From Xiphydria camelus (lineage: Eukaryota; Arthropoda; Insecta; Hymenoptera; Xiphydriidae): a stretch of 64,000 bases of DNA. Of this stretch, positions 46,490-58,208 are shown piece by piece (the first letter of the stretch is position 1; each line of letters opens with the position of its first letter). The position numbers and the translations under genes are program-made. A model generated the notes under the pieces. That model was not told the DNA's origin. It searched no databases and was given only the letters and a program-made list of their open reading frames with translations. The stretch covers positions 9,006,012 to 9,070,011 of the forward strand of contig OY783198.1 in assembly GCA_963678675.1 (NCBI GenBank), read 5' to 3'.

Positions 46490-47560
46490 TATTAGGTTGT
46501 TTAATCAGTAATGACGTTCTTTTTTCAAGTTAAAAGTGCGCATAGAAAAAAAGTCTTAGCATAATGTTATATGTTATTCGAAAGAGTAATTTATACCACA
46601 CCGGGTAGTGCGTTAGGCTTTTTGATTTGATTTCATTTTTGTTAATCTTCAGATCATTAAAGTGGAACGTAAAGTGGACAAAAATAAACATCTTTTCGAC
46701 ATTTCCTTTCAATAGAGTTTAATCGAGATGCTCTTGAGTCACCGAAGCTGCTCGCAAGATTTGTGATGTTTATAGAGAAAACAAAGAATAGCGCAGGGAA
46801 AACAGGCTTTTAATCTGAAAAAGAAGCTACTATGCTCAAAAAACGTCAGCCTAGAGAGTAGGAAAAAATTTCTCAAAACATACGTGTGGAGTACAGCTTT
46901 GTATGGGTGCGAATCTTGGACGATAGGAATGGTAGAAAGGAAAAAATTAGACAGCTTCGAAATGTGGTGCTATAGAAGAATGCTAAAAGTAAAATGGACC
47001 GAGAAAATCACAAATGAAGAAGTCTTGAGGAAAATAGAGGAAAACCGGCGGCTCTGGAAAAATATAAAGAAAAGAAGGGATCAGCTGATAGGCCATATAG
47101 TGAGACATGAGGGACTGCTAAGAGACATCTTAGAAGCAGAAACGGGAAAAAAGAGAGAGGTAGGTAGGCCGCGGTTAGACTACATTTCGCAAATCATTAA
47201 GGACGTAGGTTGTTCGAAATACAGGGAAATGAAAAGACTAGCGGAGGACAGGAAAAGATAGAGAATGGTATCAAACCAGTCTTAGGACTGATAACTTTAT
47301 GATGATGATAGAGAAAATGCTATGCCCATTAGGGCAGCAACAAACTGAACGAAAATGTTCACTTTTGTTCACTTGACATACCACTTTAATAATCTAAAAA
47401 TTAACCAAAATTAAATCGAATGGATAAATCAAACACACTATCTTGCAGAGCATAAATTACTTCTTCAAATAACGTAATATTACCCTAAAACGTTTTTTTT
47501 TCTGCACGCACTATTAACTTGAAAAAAATGCCATTACTTATTAGCCAACCCAGTACCTAA
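46490..47560. mobile_element. Mariner-like long inverted-repeat element carrying the LINE fragment
   Basis: Sequence at 46499-46690 is repeated in inverted, diverged form at 47345-47545, giving arms near 190 bp. The right end read inward is GGTTGGCTAATAAGTAATGG, the kind of end seen in mellifera-type mariners. The element interrupts a family-B miniature element whose left end is at 46483 and which resumes near 47557. The centre is taken up by the LINE fragment. Confidence 0.6.
46776..47261 (+). mobile_element. Non-LTR retrotransposon fragment, C-terminus of reverse transcriptase ORF
   Basis: The frame opens at 46776 (RKQRIAQGKQAFNLKKK) and runs to a stop at 47261 with no disruption. Motifs such as TALYGCESWT, FEMWCYRRMLKVKW, TNEEVL and REVGRPRLDYI are typical of the region after the polymerase domain in LINE-like ORF2 proteins. 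The polymerase and endonuclease are absent, so this is a 5'-truncated copy. A GATGATGATAG tail near 47300 may be the element's 3' end. It lies inside a palindromic mariner-like element. Confidence 0.85.
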
Positions 47561-47799
47561 TTAGGTTAAAATGACAAAACGTATCCTGTTAAACACGCTT
47601 AGTCGTTCAAACCAAAACGTGGTCAGTTTAACCAATGAGCTAGAGAATCCATATTTCTCACCAAACGATTTGGTCACCGTCTCCAGGATTTTGGTTAAAT
47701 CAAGCAAGTTATTTTTCTCAACGCAGGTAGCCTCAATAGGATGTTTACATCAGACAGAAGTTTTCGAGCCAGCACCATTAATCGTATCGATGTTATCGA

Positions 47800-49030
47800 C
47801 TAGCGACGAAACGCCTCGCTGAAAGTCACTCTGAGCCGAGCGTCTCGAACCCCGATACCTATAGAGAGCCTCCTCATTTCACCCCTCCGTCTTGCCGATT
47901 CTTTCTTTTTTTCCCTTCCATCCCCATCCCCTCCATCCTCCGGGGGAAGTCGTAATACACTACTGTTGTGCGGCGGCAGAGATGGGAAAGCAGAAGCGGC
48001 GAAGAAATCGGCATGCAACCGCGCGCGTACATATACTTTCTTATTTATTTCGGGGAACGCGAGGAGAGCCGCGTCCGCGGGGCCAGGCTCGAGAGGGAGA
48101 GTGAAGAGAGGAAAAAGGTCCGAATATGTTCTCGGGAATAGTAGAAAGAAACGACGGGGGTGGTACCTCCATAAACAAATGTGTATATATATATAATACG
48201 TGTCCGTTGCAGGATACGTACACGACCGCGTATATCTGTATATGCAACGCGATACCGACGAGGAGTGGGCGGCGGTGGGGGTGGGCGGAAAGGTGGTAAG
48301 GGGAGGCGGTCGAGAGTGAAACTCCTCGGCGAGATGGAGCAAGAAAGAAATGGAAATAAGAATATGGAGCATCGCGGGGGGATGGCGTTGCAGGAGAAGC
48401 GGCCAGAAAAATAGCAGAAAAAGACGAACGCCAGCCCCGCGACTCCGGCATTTAGGCAGTGACAGTTTCGGCTCTTGTTTCCGTCCGGAGGCATCCGCCC
48501 GCCTTACTTTCCCGCGGCGAAGAGCGCGCGGAGGTGGTCCGGGGGTTCTGATCCGATAGGCAATATCCAAATTGCCTCCGTGGATTTAGCGGTCCTGAGA
48601 TAGCTTCGCGGACAAATCGCCGGGGGAATAAAACGAACCGCGAGATTAGACAGAAACCGCGGGCGCGCGCACGTCCCCCGCACCCCCCGCTGTCGACCCA
48701 GATACCGCGGAACTCCTGCGAGATTTCCAGGTCGTATAGCGCGAGGCGAGAGACGAGCGCGCGCGGTGCTCCGCTAGCGGAGAACTACGTCGGCGGATGA
48801 GGTATAAAACAGCGCGCGCGGCGGGGTGTGAGATTGCGCGCGCGCGCTGAGTATCGTGTGTCGGTGGAAAAAAAGGGGCGGGAGATGGGTGGCGAAGAAA
48901 GGAAGGAAGAAAGGAGCAAGAGGAAAGGGATCCCGGAGGAGGATCGTCCGAAAGTGATCGAGTCACCGGTAATGGCAACGTGATGAACGGACTAACGACT
49001 TTGTCCAAATGGACGAGGTGAGAGAGCAAT
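47800..49030. other. CpG-rich block, unassigned
   Basis: A 256-codon minus-strand frame (48570-47800) contains a hydrophobic stretch (VRLFLLFFWPLLLQ), but the other two minus frames are open as well and no good phase-1 donor follows. I do not call it the missing signal exon. Confidence 0.3.
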
Positions 49031-49332
49031 TAAGGGTGGGAGACGAGTGGAGGAGGAAACGAAGGATAACGATCGACCGGAGTCGATCGAGAGGCTCTTC
49101 TCGTCTGTACGTAGCAGAGAGTGACAGGGAGACGGGGTGGGAATTGAAGGGGGGTTGCAAATTAATCGCGACATTCGTCCTGCGAGCAATTAGGTGGAAA
49201 GGGAGGAAAGAGGTTAGAAAAAGGGTAGAGATGTAACGTGGGATGAACGCGGTGAGGGATGTCGATCGAAAGGAACTCGGGTTTCTCCCTAATTTTCGTT
49301 ATTGTAGATTTGAAAAATTTGAAAAAAATTAT

Positions 49333-49826
49333 TTAGGGGCTGTTTACATATTACGTCACACCTTGAGAGGTGAGGAGGGGGGTCACGAAAATGTGAGAAA
49401 ATGTCACGTGGGGAAGGGGAGGGAGGGTTGTATTTATTATATCACAAGTTTTCTCGATATATAACGGTATAATATTGTTAATAAATTTGCATTTTTCGTG
49501 CAAAATATTCTTTTATAAACTGCAGTAGTTTATTATTTCTCAATTTTCTAGTCGCTACAAAGCTATTCTGAAATAAATCCATATCAACGAATTAATATAT
49601 TATTCATATTTAATATCTCGTTTTACTTTCCCACACATAGGTATGATCACAGGGAAATTGAAGTAGATCAGGTACAATAGTTCAAGCAAATGTGAAACAT
49701 TACTTACAAACTGTTGTAATGTTACAGAAGGGGGGGGGGGGGAGTTAAATTTATGACAAAAAGGGAGGGAGGTATCAAAAAGAAACCAAAAAATTGTGCG
49801 ACGTAATATGTGAACGGTCCCTCACC
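49333..49826. mobile_element. Family-L element, GGGGCTGTTTACATATTACG ends
   Basis: The left end GGGGCTGTTTACATATTACG then TCACACCTTG is matched inverted by GTGCGACGTAATATGTGAAC then GGTCCCTC at the right. One end of the same family is present at 37640-37733 (AAGTAATATGTGAACGGCCC CT). A G run lies at 49731-49742. Confidence 0.72.
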
Positions 49827-50750
49827 CCGTATTTTTTTATTTTGGGCCTTATCTAAGCTGGAGAACGATATGTAAAACTGCAGCAAACGTCATAGTATTG
49901 TAAATATATCTCTCTTACACTCATTGCTTGACATAAGTGCGTCTCTCGTGGCTTTTCAATAACGTCATCATACAATAGAGAGAAACGCACTTATAACTTT
50001 CCGCGGATCAAAATTTTAATATCAGTTTGAAGGTCGAAAACTAGTATTAAAATTTCGACACGGGTTTGCGAATAATTATTTCTTCCAACATTTTTCTTGT
50101 GTAACATTGAATATGTATGCAAATTAAAAACTGAATTAAAAAATATGAATATCATTTATGCGATAACCGAATTATGTACGCCTCTCACGCGGCGAGGATT
50201 CTTCTTGGTTTACTCCTCCAGTGGAGAACTCGAGCCCAGATCCTTTCTCCTTCTTTTCTTCGGAAAAAGTTCGAACTTGGATTCTTTTCCTTTTTTTTTA
50301 ACCCCGACGAATTCTCGAGGCTTTGCAGAGCGTGCGATGGACGAACGTAAAACTTGTCTTTGAGTTTTGCTGAAGGCTCGAGAGGGATCCTTGTCGGGGC
50401 TCCGCTGGACGAGGAGCAACAGGGAAGCGGGACGGGAATCCTGGGGACGAATCTGGAGGGGGTTGAAAATTAATCGCGACATTCGTCCTGATAACGAGCA
50501 ATTAGGAGGAAAAGAAGAAGGAAGAGGAGGAGAAAAGTGAGGAGGGATGAAAAAAGGGAGTGGGTATAATATTGAAAGAATGCGAAGGCCGATCGGGAGG
50601 AACTCTACTCGGCACTTTTTATTTTCCTTATTCTCCTTCCCGCGGGGCTCCGCGCGCGTGGATTCTTCGTTTTAACTAGGATTGCAAAGCCTGTATTGAA
50701 AGAAAAATTAAAGTTAGTGGAAGGGAAAATTTTTTGAACGAAAAACATAC

Positions 50751-50962
50751 ATATTTAGCTAAGTTTACTCGCCATAAACGAAGTTTCAATCACTCTTATC
50801 TCATTATTTATGAACTTTTAGCCTACATCGATATAAGATTTTCTTATAGATAAAAATGTAATCTTCAAAAAAGTACTATGCAAATATGAGTCAAAAGCTC
50901 ATAGATAATCAGATAAGAGTGATTGAAGTTTCTTTCCTAGTGAGTAAATTTAGCTTCATATC
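50751..50962. mobile_element. Palindromic miniature element
   Basis: TTTAGCTAAGTTTACTCGCC and CAATCACTCTTATCTCATTA are mirrored by GATAAGAGTGATTGAAGTTT and AGTGAGTAAATTTAGCT. The arms are about 65 bp. Confidence 0.7.
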
Positions 50963-50983
50963 ATATATCGTGAACTTAAAAAA

Positions 50984-51441
50984 TTTTTTAAATACAGATT
51001 TTTAGTCGAAGAATGTACAGTGTTGGTTCAAAAATAGTTTTGTTGGGACAAGAAATTCTTTGTGTGCTAAGAAAATAATTAGTCGAGATAATAATATTTT
51101 CTTGTCTGAGGGAAACCATTGCTTCACAGAGAAAGAGAATCAGCTGGATCGACTAAAAGTTATTTGCGGGGTCGCAGGTAATTATTTATTTAGATCTTTT
51201 TCCATATTAATTAGATCTTTTCTTTGCAAACACATACTATTTCACGCGATTCCAAGGAAGAGACATCAAATCGATGTATTAACAAATTTCATTAATATAA
51301 ATAGGTAGTTACTTGCGACTCCGCAAGTAATTTTCAGTAGATCTGACTAACTCTTTTTCTCTGTGGTGATTCTGTAATTAAGTATATCACATTCTTAATT
51401 CAAGAAAACATTTTTTTTGCCACCAGCAATTTTATTTTTCT
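50984..51441. mobile_element. Family-A element, left end damaged, interrupted by a family-H element
   Basis: Recognisable from AATACAGATTTTTAGTCGAA and GGGACAAGAAATTCTTTGTG through CCACCAGCAATTTTATTTTT. A family-H element occupies 51124-51365, and a palindromic element (50751-50962) lies at the damaged left end. Confidence 0.65.
51124..51365. mobile_element. Family-H miniature element
   Basis: Ends CACAGAGAAAGAGAATCAGC and CTAACTCTTTTTCTCTGTG. GTTATTTGCGGGGTCGCAGG and CTTGCGACTCCGCAAGTAAT form the inner arms, as in the copy at 32744. Confidence 0.75.
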
Positions 51442-52910
51442 GTACGCAGCAGTCGAGCGTAATCTGCGACTGATCCTGGAGTTTCGTGAAAGGATTTTGG
51501 ACAGCGAGTCCAGAGAGAGAGAGAGAGAGAGAGAGGGAGAGGACAACCGCGAAGGTTTTCTCGTCCGTACGCAAAGAGAACGACAGGAAAACGCGACAGC
51601 GAGTAAATCGTGGAAACGAATCGAGCGAGGGGGGTTGTAAATTAATCACGACATTCGCCCTGCGTGCAATTAGGAGGAGAGCAAAGAAGAGGTGGAAAAA
51701 AGAAAACGCGTAACGTCGAAAGAACGAGGAGACCGGCGATCGGGAGAAATTCCATTCCAGGCTTCTCTATACGCCTCCCGCGGAGAGAGCACTCCTCGGC
51801 CCACTCCTCGAGAGGACGCGCGAACCTTGATCCACTCTCCCCCTCCTTTCCGCGGGGCTCGCGCGCGCTCGGATTCTCCTTTTTTTTTAAACCCGGATGG
51901 ATCGATCCTCGAGGCTTAGCTTCGCAACGCGTGCGGGAGACGAGCGTAACCTGCGACCTGCCTCGGAGTTTCGCGGAAGGCTTGAGCCGGATCGCGGCGA
52001 GGGGGTGAGGCGGGGTTGGTCGACGAGTGGGAGGATGTCGACGGCGTATTAAAATGCAGAGCGGGGGACGCGCGCGCGAGGAGGAGGAAAAAAAAGTAGC
52101 GTCTATAATCTCGAAAGCCAAGACTTGGAAACTACCCCCTGGGCGCGCGCGAAGCTGCCGAGACGACGCTCGTGGATTTACGGGACAACGGAAGGAGCGC
52201 GAAGGACGGCCGCGGGGGGGAGGGGGGCAAGAGAGTGAAACAGAGGGAAAGAGCGGGGATGGCAGACGGGATGTCTTCTTTATACCTCCTCTCGTGCCGC
52301 TCGAGTCCCGCGACAACTGCTGTATAGAACGTCCCTGTGAAATTGGATTTATTGTTGAGAATTCACCGTCAGGATTGCGCCCGGCAATGGGATTCCGGCT
52401 CGTAGCCGGTTCGGAATGGAAACGGCAGGCAGCCTCTCTGTCGTGCGCAATTATTTCGCGACGCGGGGGACGCGCGCGCGCGAGATGATCGAAATTAAAC
52501 CGCGCACGAGCGTATCTCGCGATCGCACGACGGGCGCGACGATCGGCTAGCTATTAGCGCGCCCGTGGAATCCTGAAGATTATTTTAACGGAGGGAGCGC
52601 GGTACGAGTGCACAGGTACTTTACCTGTTTTGTGGTGAGCAACGGATGTACGGCGCGTCGGTAATTCCTGGATGTGTGTGATTAATTAAATCTCGGGGGA
52701 TCTGATTTTCGGGGTCATTATTCCGCTCGATTAAATGCCGTTTGATTTAGTGCGCCGCTGCGCGTGGCGGACCCACGTTAAATTGTGTTAGAGAGAGATG
52801 GGAGGTAATCTCTCGCAAATCGCGGTACGAGTGTGCACTGAGAGGAAAGTGGGTAGTCGAGTCAACCATAATCGCAAGGCAGAATTTTCCTGATTGCTAG
52901 TGCCAGATTT

Positions 52911-53515
52911 ATAGGGGAGAGTGGGCGAATTGTGCGCATATAAGGCGATGAGGGTTAAATAATTTGTAGAAGAACATGCTTCATGAATCGTTGCTGTGTC
53001 CCATTCATAAATACGAGGGTGTGTCAAATATAAACGGGATTCGTTTTGTTCAAAAATGCTAACTTTATTTAATTAAGCCTAGAAAAACATATTTATAATT
53101 TTTCTACATAGTCTTCCGCCCTAGAAATACATTTTTCCCATCGCATTGGTAGCTTTTTTATTTCATCATCGTAGAAATTCTTCGGACGTTCTTGTAGCTA
53201 TTAGAGCACAAATGCTTCCACCGCGTCGTTATCGTCGAAACGTTGGCTTCCAAGCGCTTCTCAGAGGGGTTCGAAAAGATGGAAGTACCGCCTTATTTGC
53301 GAGACCTCCAAAATTTCATCAAAACAGAGGACTTCACTCTTTTTGACTTCTGTTATTAGCAATGCTTCAAATCGGTATAACTTACAGTTATAGCATAAAG
53401 AATTATCTTTTGCTTCAACATTTCGACTCGATGACGTTTCCTTCTATCGAAGAAGTTACCAAAACCACAATGCACACATTTACCCACTGCGCACAATTAT
53501 CCAACTCTCCCCCAC
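52911..53515. mobile_element. Family-K element (GGGGAGAGTGGGCG ends)
   Basis: ATAGGGGAGAGTGGGCGAAT then TGTGCGCA on the left pairs with TGCGCACAATTATCCAACTC then TCCCCC on the right. The mariner relic lies inside. A related single end occurs at 36763 (GGGGAGAGTGGGCGCATTCG). Confidence 0.72.
53014..53345 (-). mobile_element. Mariner transposase relic, C-terminal end
   Basis: On the minus strand 53093-53176 codes FYDDEIKKLPMRWEKCISRA then EDYVEKL and a stop, the usual end of mariner transposases. Further upstream the reading frame is broken by stops and a shift. A mariner-like end (ACGAGGGTGTGTCAAATA) follows a TA at 53012. It is a dead 3' fragment inserted in a family-K element. Confidence 0.75.
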
Positions 53516-53691
53516 GATTAAACATACTATAAATGCAATCGAAATAACTTTTGTTGCATGAGTATAGTAAAAACAAGATTGTAGTTTCTAATAGCCATGC
53601 ATCATGGTTAAATTAACCATAAAAATAGATCAATAATCTTACTGCAAGGTAATGTAAACTATATTTTTAAAAATTGGGGGCATTTATCGAC

Positions 53692-54055
53692 CCGATTTTG
53701 GGATAATCAGATGATAATTTGTTGGAGTAATTGCCGAATCATTATTATTTAATAGGATATTCCAACGATGGTTAAACATTCTTTTGCCCCATCACAGGCA
53801 TGTACGATATTTGAAAATTCTGAAATTGAAAACAGCAAAGCCTATCCTCGCCTCCTTTTTTACATATGTATGTGGTATTCCTCGATATAACATTTGGAAT
53901 CTACCATCTGAGGAGAAACCTCCAAAACATCATGTCAATATCCTTTGGATATCGAATATCCGTTGGGACGTTTGCTGTAGGACAAAATGCCTAAGATGAA
54001 ACAGGGTAAAGAATCAGAAAAGTATTTTTCTCTGCAATTTATAAAATAAATTGCA
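53692..54055. repeat. Family-Y repeat, copy 1
   Basis: About 360 bp, some 85% identical by eye to 60748-61105. Both strands happen to be open over about 60 codons in both copies, but differences change amino acids in either reading, so I do not call a gene. No inverted ends were seen. Confidence 0.65.
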
Positions 54056-54464
54056 TGGTTATAGTAAAGACAAGATTGTAGTTTATAGTAGCCATAACCG
54101 TGGTTAAACAAACCACAAAAACAGATCAATAATATTACTGCATGGCATGGTTGGGGGCATTTATCAACCATGCTGCAGAGTAACCTAGTTTCAGCAGTCA
54201 TAATCTCTTATTACTAGAACTAGAATCTTACTATTCAAAACAACTATGAAATCATGGTTGACACCAAAATCGATCGTGGTTTCTGGTAAATTTATGTTTT
54301 TTTAATCAGATTTTTCTCTGAGTGTAAATATCCGAGGAAAGAGGTAGGTACCACCTTTTGATGGGGATCGTCTTAATTTTACTCTCTTTATTTGCAGAAC
54401 GTTTTTAAATATCGAAATTATACGATCGACGTAATTGGTTTTTTATATAACGAACAGACCGGTG

Positions 54465-54690
54465 CAATACATTTTACCATATGCACAGTAAAAAGGTGTA
54501 CATTAAGATTTTCAGCTGTTTTTACAGTTCGGTAGAGTAATGTTTCTTTTATAAACATTAAATCGTGATAGCTTACATTAAAATTTACGAAAATCGAAGG
54601 AAAAATTGTTCTTCAGCGCAGCACGAACATTCAAAATCATTATGCGTACCTTTTTTTTTATTCTAAATGCAGTAAAATTTATTATACATT
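54465..54690. repeat. Dispersed repeat (family Z), copy 2
   Basis: Diverged match to 18845-19090 (CAGTTCGGTAGAGTAATGTT, AACATTAAATCGTGATAGCT, GGAAAAATTGTTCTTCAGCG), again just after family D. Confidence 0.55.
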
Positions 54691-57016
54691 GTATATCAGT
54701 TTTTCTGCATATAATTCGAATAATATACTACATGACTTCTTGTTCGTGATGAAGAAGATTTCTCGTTTCATGCCGGAAAAGATTTTTAACTACGAATTTT
54801 TTGATAGAGTAGGTATCATATCTTATATATTATTTCAAGAAGGTGATTTTTCGTGATAAACCCTATTTCTCTCTTCATACGAAACCAAAAACGAAAAATG
54901 ACGTACCATTTTAAGAATTAGGTTCTCCGCTTTTAACGAATTATTAATTTGCAATCGCACATTGTATCATTTGTTTAGAAATTGAAGGTAAAAATTGACT
55001 TTTGGCAAAGATAACGCATAATCTACAATTATTTCCTATTTTTTGCATTTACGCTTCCCATCCTCTGCGGAATGTCCGCACGGACCCACTGGTATTACTT
55101 ATTGCTATATATTTTGGTATTCAGAATGTATAGCGTTTTTTTTCCGATGGATACAAAAAAGAGGGCATACGAGGGTAGACAAGGCGTTGAAAGCGTTCCG
55201 GTCTAAAAACTTAAGATACCGGGTACGTGATAACAATTGCCGGTGAGATTGAGGGGTCGTTAACAAAAACGGCCCCCGTCAAAAATGTCGATTTTTCAGC
55301 AAGAGCAAGAATATGTCTACCACATTTATCCCTCGGTAAACTATCCATAAAATATATACACAGCCTACCCCCCCCCCCGCAATTTCGATATACCCGCCTA
55401 GACATTTCATGCGTGCTTGCCTCAAATTTATGACCAAGAAGTCGTATAATAAATAATGCCAGAGCTGGATGCTTCGTGACTAGGTTCTTTTTAAAGAAAA
55501 ATTGGAAGGGTAAGGTCGAATAAAAGACGTACATATGTATATAGGGCAAACGGAATGGGGATGCTTATTTTCTAGCAATGCTCGAGATTTCACGGAATAT
55601 ACAATATCTCCTTTGTAGAATGTGGCCAAAAATTGAATAGGTTTGAAAATTTGATCAATTATTTGATGACCGAGTGGTATAGGTACCTATATCAATAATA
55701 CGTTGGATTGCTCTTGATAACGATAGCATGATTAAGTGACTTGTCAGAATATTCATAGCAGCAAATTAGACATCGCTGGGCCCATTGCCAAGTGAACGCC
55801 TCGGTAGAAATTAATTAATTTCTTTCGTAACGAGAGTTTAAACGATAGAGACGTTATCATAATCTTAAAACATTTAAATATTTCACTCTCACTCGAGCGC
55901 CACGTATATTTGAATTTCGTCCCTAGAGCTTAACCGTGACAGACTATATCGCATCTATACTTTTTTCCTTTTCAACGGAGTAACCGAGAAACGCAGCCAT
56001 ATGCTACCTACAGACTCTCTGTCGACGATGCTCTGAGCTTCAGCGTGGGGCTTCAGCGTGGCGCATCCACAGGTCTGTTTATCGTCACGCAGATGAATGG
56101 CCCCCTCATATACCCGACCTGAATTCGTAACGAGTGAGTGGCTGACGGGATTGCCCGCAGAGACCGGGTTCCGTCTCCTCGCTAGAACCGTCAAATCACC
56201 CCGGAGGATCGCGTGACGTCGATGAGGAACCGTCCCCGTTCAGGAAATGGCACGCGGTCTACATGTCCCTCCGGAAGAGAGAGACGACGAGGCATTTCTA
56301 TACCAGCGGCCCGCGAAAATTGTTTCCCCGCTCGGACAGCGGGAAAGAAAAACGTCCCCGTGTGAAATATGTCAGAGCTTCTACAGCTTCCTTTGAAAGG
56401 GGTGATTTTGTAATTGTTTTTAGCTAATTTCGCTGTTATTTAAAATTGATATTAGTGGAGTTAATTTTTCCCGTGTTGAGCTTTAAGGTAAATTTAATAA
56501 TTTACCTTACGATCGATTGGTTTTTTAAATTTATGTTGAATATTTTGTCTCGTTTGGAAGAGAAATGTATTTTTTCGAGAGAGAAATGTCATTAATTGAT
56601 TTCAATGATCGATTGTGACTCGTATTAATGCAAGGAATAGAATGCAACAATCGATGGCTCGGCTTATAATATTGTAAGTTTAATTTTTTATTTTTATCGA
56701 CACCAATTGTCCTTTTACAAATAGGGAACACCAGGGATGGACGTTACATGGGTAAAAAGTTACAGCCTTGCATTTTAATGAAAAATATAAATGCGCCAAG
56801 TGCGTCACTAATGCATGTGGCGTGACAGTCGGTATTGCAGCGAGTATTTGTCTCTCTCTACTTTTTTTCAGCACTTCTTTATCATTAAAATGTAAGGCTA
56901 TAACTTTTTACCCCTGTCACATCCAATCCTGGTCTCCTCTAACTTCAGCAAATTCGCAGTGCGAATGCATACTACGAATATACTCGGCAACCTGTAATAT
57001 TATTTTCCATCGTACT

Positions 57017-57391
57017 ACAGAGAAAAAAATTGGCTGAAAGATTTAGTTGATTTAAATCAGTCGAAACAACAATATATTCATTTAAGTAAAAGAATTCGTA
57101 TTTAATTAAATACTCATTCATTCAAAGCAAGTATAAGACGAACTAATGTGAATAAATGCTAATCGCACTAAAAAAATACTTACTTGATTCAACTGTACAT
57201 AAACAGTCATATATGGCGGACTAAATATTTAAAATTGTATCTACTAAATAACTGGTTGCAGTCATTAAACATACATTAGCTGTGAATGAACGGATATTGG
57301 ATGGAACACGATTATCTAAATTGAGAAAATATTGAATTGCTTGGAATAATCCAAACCAAGTAAATCGATTTAACCAATTTTTTTCTCAATG
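57017..57391. mobile_element. Family-Q miniature element
   Basis: CAGAGAAAAAAATTGGCTGA at the left pairs with TTTAACCAATTTTTTTCTCA at the right, with further inverted TTGATTTAAATCAG-like matches. About 375 bp, AT-rich. Confidence 0.7.
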
Positions 57392-58208
57392 TATATCGAT
57401 AAGAAAATCTGACTGCAAAAACGCAAGAAAAAAATGTCCATCTTTCAAAGCGCATTCACCACATTATCGCAATCCCTAAATAACAAAATCCCTCCCATAG
57501 AAAGCCAGCTTCTCCCTCCTCCCGGATAACCACCGCGGGACCCACCCCCCGTTCGAAAAGTGTCGCGTCATCGGCAGGTACTTCTAAAAAAGAAACCCTC
57601 CTTTCGCCACGAATCGCCGTGCCTGCCGTAAGCTCGCGGAGATTCGTCCCTCCGCCGGAGTCCGCCGAAGCGACAAATTCCGGATTTACCGGCTGATATA
57701 TAATGCAGAGGGGCTGCATCGGCCCAGGGTGAGATTGAAGGTGGCGGCGCGGGGCGCCGGGGGCGGATGACTCGAGCCTGCCCCGTGCGCCGCACCGATA
57801 GACTGGAACTGCGGTCCATCCCGTTGGACAGGCCCGAAGGATACAGCGCCAAGACGCTTGATTTTCGGGCTTCCCTCACCCTACCGCGCGCCGCATACGC
57901 GACTGTTATACGTAAAACCCCCGCTTCCTGTAGTCTCCGTCTCCGCTGCGGTGTAATTGCCCTAATTGGAGTGAAATCGTGATCCGAGATTCCGCCGCGT
58001 GTCGAGGAATTAAACGATGGGTAGGGGCGGTTCGAATCGGTTTCGCGGTGTAGACGAAGGTAGGTAGGGTCGATTGTGGATACGGATATCCATGCGCCTA
58101 TACAGGGTGTAAATTTATCAAAGGCCACATCCATTTATTTCCGTTATTTGTCATTTTACGAAAAAATCTTTCGAATAAAAGTTATTTGGTGCCGAGGGGG
58201 ACGTATAA

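Larger units (their letters stand above)
46483..47724. mobile_element. Family-B miniature element split by a mariner-like insertion
   Basis: The left tip GAGAAAAATATTAGGTT is at 46483-46498. The rest (ATTAGGTTAAAATGACAAAA through TTATTTTTCTCAACG) resumes at 47557 and ends at 47724. Part of the middle is deleted. Confidence 0.6.
48995..52010. repeat. Diverged tandem GC-rich units with a shared homeodomain-like core
   Basis: At 49149, 50455 and 51626 the sequence reads GGGGTTGNAAATTAATCRCG then ACATTCGYCCTG and AGCAATTAGG. Around each core further similar blocks occur in the same order: TCTCGTCYGTACG before, GATCGGGAGGAACTC-like and GCGGGGCTCSCGCGCG after, and a T run with AACCCSGAYG. A fourth partial unit lies at 51880-52010. 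Spacing is 1.2-1.3 kb, with transposons between. No translation resembles a known protein; function unknown. Confidence 0.6.
52836..54324. mobile_element. Family-D element with nested insertions, copy 2
   Basis: Ends CACTGAGAGGAAAGTGGGTA and ATCAGATTTTTCTCTGAGTG. The interior is interrupted by a family-K element (52911-53515), which carries the mariner relic, and by a family-Y repeat (53692-54055). Family-D middle sequence (GACAAGATTGTAGTTTATAG) appears on both sides of the Y repeat. Confidence 0.65.

Noticed and set aside
47800..48570. 256-codon minus-strand frame with a hydrophobic stretch as possible signal exon of the DIP-like gene
   Set aside because: All three minus frames are open here, and there is no suitable phase-1 donor after the hydrophobic part.
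51642..52316. 224-codon minus-strand frame ending in MEFLPIAGLLVLSTLRVF, signal-peptide-like
   Set aside because: It lies in a diverged tandem repeat unit, the paralogous unit at 50.6 kb lacks the ATG, and no GT donor of the right phase follows.
57456..57719. 87-codon minus-strand frame in a CpG-rich patch
   Set aside because: No similarity to any family I know, and neighbouring frames are open as well.
58000..58060. GGTTCGAATC-like box as a possible tRNA gene
   Set aside because: No matching acceptor, D-arm or anticodon stem around it.
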